Below, in pieces: positions 8,189 to 12,770 of a stretch of 12,770 bases of DNA (its first letter is position 1; the number at the start of each line of letters is the position of its first letter). The notes below the pieces were generated by a model. The model saw only the letters and a program-made list of their open reading frames with translations. It was not told where the DNA came from and ran no database searches. Source of the stretch: JBKBYG01 sp046313435 (lineage in GTDB: Bacteria; Pseudomonadota; Alphaproteobacteria; Rickettsiales; Arcanibacteraceae); NCBI GenBank assembly GCA_046313435.1, contig JBKBYG010000040.1:1-12770 (forward strand), given 5' to 3'. Position numbers and translations under genes: made by a program.

Positions 8189-8231
8189 AAAAAATATTTG
8201 CCTAATGTAAATTTTTAGACAAATATTTTTT
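8189..8231 (-). terminator. Rho-independent terminator of the HAD-like gene
   Basis: Read on the minus strand, AATATTTGTCTAA (8227-8215) pairs with TTAGGCAAATATT (8205-8193) around the nine-base loop AAATTTACA, followed by a T-rich tail. One position is a C/A mismatch if read on the plus strand but a permitted G-U pair in minus-strand RNA, which points to use by the minus-strand gene ending at 8256. The sequence is closely related to the flagellin terminator (29 of 35 positions). Confidence 0.85.
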
Positions 8232-8255
8232 TATTATAATAAGATTTTTTTGATA

Positions 8256-8948
8256 CTAACGATATTGCGATACAGATTCACGCTCTTTATATTGAGAAAC
8301 ATAAGGGCCGTCAATCAGCTGCATTTCTTGTAATTTTTCTTCTAAGTTTTTTATATTTGTGAATTCAATAGCTGAGGCATTGGTTGATTTAGCATATTTA
8401 ATTAGTTCCTTTTCATCCTCAACGATTAAAGACTCTTTAGGATCAAGATTTGTAAATTTAAAAAATTCTATATACATTTCTTTATTATCGATCTGTTTTA
8501 ATTGTGCTGTCGAAATAATATTATCTCCAAATATTTCATTAATCTCTGGAAATTCTTTTTTATATCGTTTAACTAAATCAAGACCAGTTTTTGGAAGTAA
8601 ATATAAGTTTACCCCTTTCGCTTTCAGTTTTTCTAATAATTCCCATATTCCTTCTGTAACCTGCACATTAGTTTTTTCAATTAATTGTATAATAGAATCT
8701 TTAGTACAATTTAAATTTTCATGCTTAATATTTAAATTTTCAGAAATTCTTTCTGAAGCTTCTTCAAGACTTAATTCTCCTTTTGAATAAGCTATATGCG
8801 TATCATCTTCTAATATTGATTCAGCAATTATATTGATACCTTGTGTATCTAAATCAGGAAAACTTTTCTTTAAAGCATTTGCTATATCTAAAGTAAATAT
8901 TACTCCATCAGTATCTATAATAATATTTCTAATATTTTTGTTTTCCAT
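8256..8948 (-). CDS. HAD-superfamily hydrolase-like protein with degenerate motif II
   Basis: A 230-aa soluble protein with the fold signature of haloacid-dehalogenase hydrolases. Motif I is IIIDTDGVIF, with nucleophile Asp12 and acid/base Asp14. A helical cap follows at about 20-95. Motif IV is IVEDEKE (Glu177, Asp178) in the expected context after LDPKESL. A motif III lysine could be Lys151 or Lys156. Family members usually read LLSNT or similar at motif II; here residues 116-122 are YLLPKTG, so the phosphate-binding Ser/Thr is replaced by Pro and the next Asn by Lys. It may have altered or lost phosphatase activity. Nothing visible indicates the substrate. AAGGAG lies about 11 bases upstream of the ATG at 8948 and supports this start. 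The gene is monocistronic, with its own terminator downstream. Confidence 0.8.
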   Translation of the reverse strand: MENKNIRNIIIDTDGVIFTLDIANALKKSFPDLDTQGINIIAESILEDDTHIAYSKGELSLEEASERISENLNIKHENLNCTKDSIIQLIEKTNVQVTEGIWELLEKLKAKGVNLYLLPKTGLDLVKRYKKEFPEINEIFGDNIISTAQLKQIDNKEMYIEFFKFTNLDPKESLIVEDEKELIKYAKSTNASAIEFTNIKNLEEKLQEMQLIDGPYVSQYKERESVSQYR

Positions 8949-9070
8949 ATTTTCAAGTACTCCTTTATTATTACCACTAGAGCTATTCTAGAATTTTCAA
9001 TATAAAATTCCTATTTATCAATTCAGGTGATAAAATCAAAATTATGTAAAATTAACTTAAATAAAATTGA

Positions 9071-9301
9071 TTATGTTACTATCTTGCAAATTCTCTTTCT
9101 GAATCATTTTCACTTAAATTTTGTGAAAAATTGTTGTAGTTTTGACTTCACATTATGATATGGGCTAGAAACCTATATATATTAAGAAATTATAGCATTT
9201 TTTATTTATAATGAATACTGAAAGTAGATGATGAAACGAGTGAGCATATATAATATGTGAAGGAGCCTTTAGACTGCACTCACGACGAAATAGTAACATA
9301 A
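9071..9301. mobile_element. Candidate MITE or decayed insertion element with 12-bp perfect terminal inverted repeats
   Basis: TTATGTTACTAT (9071-9082) and ATAGTAACATAA (9290-9301) are exact inverted repeats bounding 231 bp of non-coding DNA. A TA dinucleotide at 9072-9073 and at 9299-9300 would fit a TA target duplication of the IS630/Tc1 type. One plus-strand frame spans from one repeat to the other, but it contains six stops before its end, as in a decayed gene. The right third (9226-9296) is richer in GC than its surroundings. No transposase is encoded. The gap at 8949-9413 otherwise holds only the leader of the HAD-like gene and the terminator of the KGG gene. Confidence 0.4.
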
Positions 9302-9339
9302 AACAGAAATGATATTAGATTTTTTACAATACAAAATAT

Positions 9340-9375
9340 CAATAAAAAAGTGGTTAGAATTTCCTAACCACTTTT
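9340..9375 (-). terminator. Rho-independent terminator of the KGG-protein gene
   Basis: On the minus strand AAAAGTGGTTAG (9375-9364) pairs perfectly over 12 bp with CTAACCACTTTT (9357-9346) around a six-base loop, then runs into TT-ATT. It lies about 40 bases beyond the stop of the 49-aa gene. An exact 12-base palindrome, GTTACTAGTAAC (9401-9412), sits between that stop and this hairpin. Confidence 0.88.
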
Positions 9376-9413
9376 CATAAATCCAGATATATCATATAAA
9401 GTTACTAGTAACC

Positions 9414-9563
9414 TTATTCATTATCAGAATTTTGATTTTTATTAGAAGTTTGCCCACCTTTGCTTGCAATTTCTCTCACTTGGTCTTTAGGCATAGAAGC
9501 AAATCCGCGTTTTGAAGTATCTGTATCATTATTGTTTTTTGTATTGTTTGTATTATTAGTCAT
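9414..9563 (-). CDS. Small KGG-motif stress-type protein (49 aa)
   Basis: A 49-residue hydrophilic protein with an Asn/Thr-rich head (MTNNTNNTKNNN), one copy of the KGG repeat, RGFASMPKDQVREIASKGG (residues 19-37), and an Asn-rich tail. This motif defines the stress-induced KGG family (GsiB/YciG-like), abundant small proteins linked to general stress or desiccation and probably intrinsically disordered; their molecular role is not settled. The start is supported by AGGAG (9570-9574) six bases before the ATG, one of the best ribosome sites in the window. A strong terminator follows, and a set of symmetric half-sites lies just upstream, so the gene is probably a single, regulated transcription unit. 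It is easily missed because of its length. The family call rests on the intact motif. Confidence 0.88.
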   Translation of the reverse strand: MTNNTNNTKNNNDTDTSKRGFASMPKDQVREIASKGGQTSNKNQNSDNE

Positions 9564-9583
9564 GATAGTCTCCTAAAGTTTTA

Positions 9584-9610
9584 TTGTTACAATATAACAA
9601 GTTGTTATAT
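9584..9610. promoter_or_regulatory. Palindromic operator candidate upstream of the KGG gene
   Basis: ATATAACAA (9592-9600) and TTGTTATAT (9602-9610) are exact inverted repeats around one central base. A third half-site TTGTTA lies at 9584-9589, giving three TTGTTA half-sites in alternating orientation. They lie 21-47 bases upstream of the KGG start codon, where the promoter or early leader should be, and downstream of the fliS stop. A repressor or activator site is plausible; the protein that would bind is unknown. Confidence 0.4.
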
Positions 9611-9690
9611 AACCATATAAAACAATTTTAACGATAAAAAAACTATAACTATTAATAGCGAAATAAATCAAAATATTATAAAAATTTATT

Positions 9691-10128
9691 TTATGCTGAT
9701 ACTTCCATTCCTGATTTAGGAATTTCGTTTGGATTAGACATTATTGGCATGGAATTAGAGCTTGCAATCTGATCAACTTCTGACCATGCCTCTTTCATCA
9801 TACTCAGCTCATCGATTATATCTATACATATTTGAACATCATTATTTATATTTACTGACATTAGTCGAAGATACAAGGATTGATATAGGTCATATAAAAT
9901 TTTTGCTATATCTCCTCCATTAGTAAAATCCAAAGATGCTTGCAAGCCCAAAATTATTGTAGTAGCACGTTCCAAATTATTATAACGTCCAGTAAAATCT
10001 TTTTGCTCAATAGAAAGCTTAGTATTCATTATAAGTTTTAATAAACCTTCATAAAGCATAACTAGTTGCTTGGTTTTACTAGTGTTATGCTGGGCTACAG
10101 TATATTTTTGTATATTTTTATATGACAT
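9691..10128 (-). CDS. fliS: Flagellar export chaperone FliS
   Basis: A 145-aa, all-helical cytosolic chaperone that binds the C-terminus of flagellin and prevents early polymerisation before export. The recognisable FliS pattern runs through the protein: YTVAQHNTSKTKQLVMLYEG near the start, RYNNLERATTIILGLQASLD in the centre, GGDIAKILYDLYQSLYLRL, and the final helix ELSMMKEAWSEV at about 108-119. About 25 extra residues at the C-terminus (SNSMPIMSNPNEIPKSG) make it slightly longer than the usual 120-135 aa. It lies 23 bases after fliD on the same strand, the classical fliD-fliS order, with an AAAGGA ribosome site before the ATG at 10128. Its client is the flagellin gene about 3 kb away. No convincing terminator separates it from the KGG gene. 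Confidence 0.95.
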   Translation of the reverse strand: MSYKNIQKYTVAQHNTSKTKQLVMLYEGLLKLIMNTKLSIEQKDFTGRYNNLERATTIILGLQASLDFTNGGDIAKILYDLYQSLYLRLMSVNINNDVQICIDIIDELSMMKEAWSEVDQIASSNSMPIMSNPNEIPKSGMEVSA

Positions 10129-10151
10129 TTTATTTTCCTTTTAATTATTAT

Positions 10152-11960
10152 CTATTTTTCTCGTTTTGCGTAATCATTTGCTTCAATCATTTGCAAAATA
10201 GAATTAGCTTCAGCAATAGCTTTTTCAACATCAGCGAATTGCTTAAGCATTTTATCTTTTGATTCATTTAATTGTTCATTAAGTCTAGTTATTTTAGTAT
10301 TTTTATTTTCAATATCTGTTTTGAAATTATCGATAGCATCTTTGACTAAACCAGTTTCTGGATCAATTGTCGTTTTTGCAAAATTATAAATACGATCCGC
10401 TATACCTTGAGTTAAAGTTATATTTGTTGTAGTTGCACTTACAGAGCCTACATACACAATGCTTAAACCATCTAGGGGGCTATGTATTGCGTTTCTTGTG
10501 CCTTCTATCATCGCACTTCCTTGAGGAACTGATATTATACCGCTTGTTCCATTTGGAGAATTTAATTTATATACAACATTTATTGTAACTGGATCACTTG
10601 TTACAGGATCAATATATTTAAGTTTAGCCTGCTCTCCTACTGGTCTTGCAGTATTAAGATCGATAGAAAATTTATTTGTATTCAAATTTATTGAAGTCTC
10701 AGTAATAAAAAAATTACTGTTAGAAGAATAAGCATTAAATTGGAAAATATTCTTTACATCATTAAATTGAGTAGAAAGTGTAGTTGCAAGTTTAATATCA
10801 TCGACCCTGAGAACATTTTTAATGTCAGGATTTTCATTATCTCCATCAATATCATAAAATGAAATACCAATTTCAGCTAAGTTCGTTGGATGAGGATTAT
10901 TTGCAGTTGAGGTAATCCCTTTGACAATCTGCATGAGTTCGTTTTCAATGGATTTACATAAATTTGATAGTAATAAATCTCCGCCGAGTATTGCTTCTTC
11001 CTTAAATTTGTTTGTTATGGGATCTCGATAGTTTTGATGAGCATAAAATGTTTTAATATCGTTATAGCAACCAACAAATGCTTTAATTGCCTGTTCAGCC
11101 GAAGCAGGATTATGAGCAATACTAACATTTGCTATAGTGCCTGGAGGCATATCTTGATATAGATTGAAAGTCACCCCTTGAACAATATCTTCTATAGTAT
11201 TACTTGAGCGCGTCATAGGGATGTTGTTGAATTTAAAACCCGTATCGGTTGCATTATTTACAGTCCAACTTATGTTGCTTAAACACCCTTGGGCATCCGT
11301 AATAACATATGCATTGTCTGATCCTTGATTATTTGACTCTAACACTAATTGAAAATTATTACTTGAAATTTGAATTATATTTGCTGTAACATCTGTTTCA
11401 TTACTTACAGAATTAATTTTAGATTGGATATTAACTAAACTATCGCCATCATTAATTGCAATATCAGTATTGTTTATTTTGAATGTACCTGCCTTAAACA
11501 TTCCAGCAGTTGCAATAACTGTCGTAACACTAGTATTGTTAGTAGCAAACCCATTTGCAAATTGATTTTTCGCAGTAGCTAAAGTTAAATCACTAATTTT
11601 ATAATTATTTACTGAAGCAAGGTTTGAAGCAGCTATTCCAATATATGAATTAGCTGATACTGATGTATTAGAAGTCAATGAGACTTGTTTTAAGCTAAAT
11701 ACATCATCAGATTTATCAAACTGAGGAGGATTACGTAAGCTATTTGCAGCATCTCTAAATGATTTCAGTAATGTTGTGAACTGATTAAATGCTGTAATTT
11801 TTTTATTATCTAAATCAACAGTATCTTTTAGTTTGTTTATTGGAATTTCTTTTGCCGTAACTGTAGCATCAATAATAGATTTTGTATCAAGGCCTGAAGC
11901 AGACCCAGTAACTACTGTCTTACCTCCAACATTTCCTATATTACCAAAATTCACTCTCAT
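10152..11960 (-). CDS. fliD: Flagellar hook-associated protein 2 (filament cap) FliD
   Basis: A 602-aa secreted cap protein that sits at the filament tip and folds incoming flagellin into place. The N-terminal FliD domain begins at GSASGLDTKSIIDATV (residues 19-34), followed by IPINKLKD and a helical linker. The long middle (about 100-520) is Asn/Thr/Ser-rich beta-type sequence, variable in this family. The C-terminal domain ends in the typical heptad coiled coil (about 545-595; TRLNEQLNESKDKMLKQFADVEKAIAE in two parts). Three Cys residues occur in the middle domain. The length is slightly above many FliD proteins (450-500 aa) but within range. It is the first gene of a fliD-fliS operon; the start at 11960 is the first ATG in frame and has only a weak AGG upstream. 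A sigma-28-type promoter is visible about 100 bases upstream. Confidence 0.95.
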   Translation of the reverse strand: MRVNFGNIGNVGGKTVVTGSASGLDTKSIIDATVTAKEIPINKLKDTVDLDNKKITAFNQFTTLLKSFRDAANSLRNPPQFDKSDDVFSLKQVSLTSNTSVSANSYIGIAASNLASVNNYKISDLTLATAKNQFANGFATNNTSVTTVIATAGMFKAGTFKINNTDIAINDGDSLVNIQSKINSVSNETDVTANIIQISSNNFQLVLESNNQGSDNAYVITDAQGCLSNISWTVNNATDTGFKFNNIPMTRSSNTIEDIVQGVTFNLYQDMPPGTIANVSIAHNPASAEQAIKAFVGCYNDIKTFYAHQNYRDPITNKFKEEAILGGDLLLSNLCKSIENELMQIVKGITSTANNPHPTNLAEIGISFYDIDGDNENPDIKNVLRVDDIKLATTLSTQFNDVKNIFQFNAYSSNSNFFITETSINLNTNKFSIDLNTARPVGEQAKLKYIDPVTSDPVTINVVYKLNSPNGTSGIISVPQGSAMIEGTRNAIHSPLDGLSIVYVGSVSATTTNITLTQGIADRIYNFAKTTIDPETGLVKDAIDNFKTDIENKNTKITRLNEQLNESKDKMLKQFADVEKAIAEANSILQMIEANDYAKREK

Positions 11961-12015
11961 TAAAAATTATACCTATTATTTATTGAATTGGTTTAATTAT
12001 TCATCTTTATGATTA

Positions 12016-12066
12016 AAATTCCGTTTATTTTTTATTATTTTTATATAAAATTATTGAAATTCCGTT
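12016..12066. repeat. Two direct copies of AAATTCCGTT in the fliD leader/promoter region
   Basis: The ten-base word AAATTCCGTT occurs at 12016-12025 and again at 12057-12066, 41 bases apart, about four helical turns. The second copy overlaps the edge of the fliD -10 box; the first lies in the fliD leader. The 193-base gap also serves the divergent gene at 12154. It could be a regulator binding pair; chance is not excluded in this AT-rich sequence, although the CCG core is rare here. Confidence 0.3.
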
Positions 12067-12091
12067 ATCAGCTTAAATTCATAAAACTAAC
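12065..12091 (-). promoter_or_regulatory. Sigma-28 (FliA)-type promoter of the fliD-fliS operon
   Basis: On the minus strand GTTAGTTT (12091-12084), an 11-base spacer and GCTGATAA (12072-12065) match the flagellar sigma-28 consensus TAAAGTTT-N11-GCCGATAA at 12 of 16 positions with exact spacing; the -10 box is 7 of 8. It would start transcription near 12058, leaving a leader of about 100 bases before the fliD ATG at 11960. No sigma-28 gene is in the window. Confidence 0.6.
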
Positions 12092-12153
12092 TTGAAAATC
12101 ATTGTCTATCATTGTATATATTATTAAACAATTAACTATATATTGAATTAAAA

Positions 12154-12770
12154 ATGTTAAAATTACCTGTGCTATCTAAAATTGAAGAAAAAAACACAAT
12201 TCCTCCTATATCTAATATTGATTTAATAAAAGAACATGGTTCAAGAATTTTAGATGTACAAACCTTAGTATTTGATTATATAACAAGTGTTATAGAAGAA
12301 TATTTTTATGATTATCAAAAAATAGAAGATGTTTTATCTTCCGCAAAAGAATTTCTACAGCCAAGTGAGGCTAAAGGAAAAGAAGAAGTCGTTGATAATT
12401 CTCCTAACTTTCCAGAAATAGCTAATATACTAAACTATTATCCTGGGGAAGTAACCAAAACAGTCATTACAAATTGCTTAACAAATTATATCAGTATTTA
12501 TAAGCAAAAATCTATAGATTTAGAAAGTTTAGTTAAGGCTAAGAATGAAGAAAAAACTACTGTCTTAAATTCAATCATCGAAAAAGAATATGTATTTGAA
12601 GACCCTATATATGGCAGTGCAGCAAGCCATATAAAAAATCAATTGAAAAAAGAACATGCTTGGAAGGAAGGAAAAAAAGAAGAATGGAAGCAAGCGCTTA
12701 TATATTTTCAATCCGATTCTATAAAAAGAGAAGAGTTATTAGGAAAAAGAAGAGCATTTGAAGAAGGTAA
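12154..12770 (+). CDS. Charged helical protein of unknown function, partial at the right edge; paralogue of the protein at 7091-8050
   Basis: The frame is open from the ATG at 12154 to the window end (205 codons plus two bases), so the C-terminus is missing. I do not recognise it. There is no signal peptide or membrane segment. DYITSVIEEYFYDYQKIEDV with an AKE shortly after (residues 41-66) and CLTNYISIYKQKSIDL (108-122) correspond in order and spacing to two blocks of the 319-aa minus-strand protein at 7091-8050. After these the sequence becomes Lys/Glu-rich (KNQLKKEHAWKEGKKEEW), as in the other copy. The gene diverges from fliD across a 193-base gap. No clear Shine-Dalgarno site precedes the ATG, as is also true for its paralogue. 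Reality as a gene is well supported by the long open frame and the paralogy; the function is unknown. Confidence 0.75.
   Translation, partial: MLKLPVLSKIEEKNTIPPISNIDLIKEHGSRILDVQTLVFDYITSVIEEYFYDYQKIEDVLSSAKEFLQPSEAKGKEEVVDNSPNFPEIANILNYYPGEVTKTVITNCLTNYISIYKQKSIDLESLVKAKNEEKTTVLNSIIEKEYVFEDPIYGSAASHIKNQLKKEHAWKEGKKEEWKQALIYFQSDSIKREELLGKRRAFEEG

Noticed and set aside
8359..8790. Plus-strand 143-codon frame opposite the HAD-like gene
   Set aside because: Antisense shadow; the minus-strand frame has HAD motifs, a Shine-Dalgarno site and a terminator, while this frame has none.
9226..9296. Hammerhead-like ribozyme (GATGA followed later by CGAAA)
   Set aside because: The CTGANGA core is not intact and the stems needed around GAAA do not form; only a five-base GAGTG/CACTC pairing is visible.
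9639..9660. Terminator of fliS (CTATTAATAGTTATAG followed by seven T on the minus strand)
   Set aside because: Only a four-base AT stem forms, too weak to call even though the T-run is good.

Overview
The window is AT-rich, with T/A-ending codons and AT-rich gaps. It encodes part of a flagellar regulon (flagellin, the cap protein FliD and the export chaperone FliS) next to housekeeping redox/folate genes and several lysine/glutamate-rich proteins I do not recognise. A type-2 ferredoxin-NADP reductase, an FliD/FliS pair, a eukaryote-style inositol/protein phosphatase with a signal peptide, and orphan coiled-coil proteins in an AT-rich genome together suggest a flagellated, host-associated alphaproteobacterium, for example a Rickettsiales member of the Midichloria/Jidaibacter type. 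This is inference from gene content; no marker gene here fixes the taxonomy.

Layout: at the left edge a minus-strand pair, ferredoxin-NADP reductase followed by folD, overlaps by four bases (ATGA). folD matches its family only up to about residue 93 and then continues with unrelated sequence to the window edge. Diverging from it on the plus strand are a large three-patch membrane protein of unknown function and a PTP-like phosphatase with a Sec signal peptide and a CRAGKGR P-loop. Next on the plus strand is a very long flagellin gene (738 aa) with a strong Shine-Dalgarno site and a textbook terminator. The minus strand then carries an orphan coiled-coil protein, a HAD-fold protein with a degenerate motif II, a roughly 230-bp gap segment bounded by perfect 12-bp inverted repeats (candidate MITE), a 49-aa KGG stress-type protein missed by simple ORF calling, and the fliD-fliS operon. 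At the right edge a plus-strand partial gene encodes what looks like a distant paralogue of the orphan coiled-coil protein.

How the parts work together: FliC would be exported with FliS as chaperone and polymerised under the FliD cap. fliD-fliS has a recognisable sigma-28-type promoter (GTTAGTTT-N11-GCTGATAA); the flagellin gene has only a weak resemblance to one. Accessory genes (phosphatase, orphan family, KGG protein, HAD-like protein) are interleaved between the flagellar transcription units, and three of the units end in clear hairpin terminators. Two of these terminators are 29/35 identical to each other although they serve unrelated genes. The most interesting items are the PTEN-like P-loop of the exported phosphatase, the two-member orphan family, the shared terminator sequence, the candidate MITE, and the abrupt break in folD similarity.
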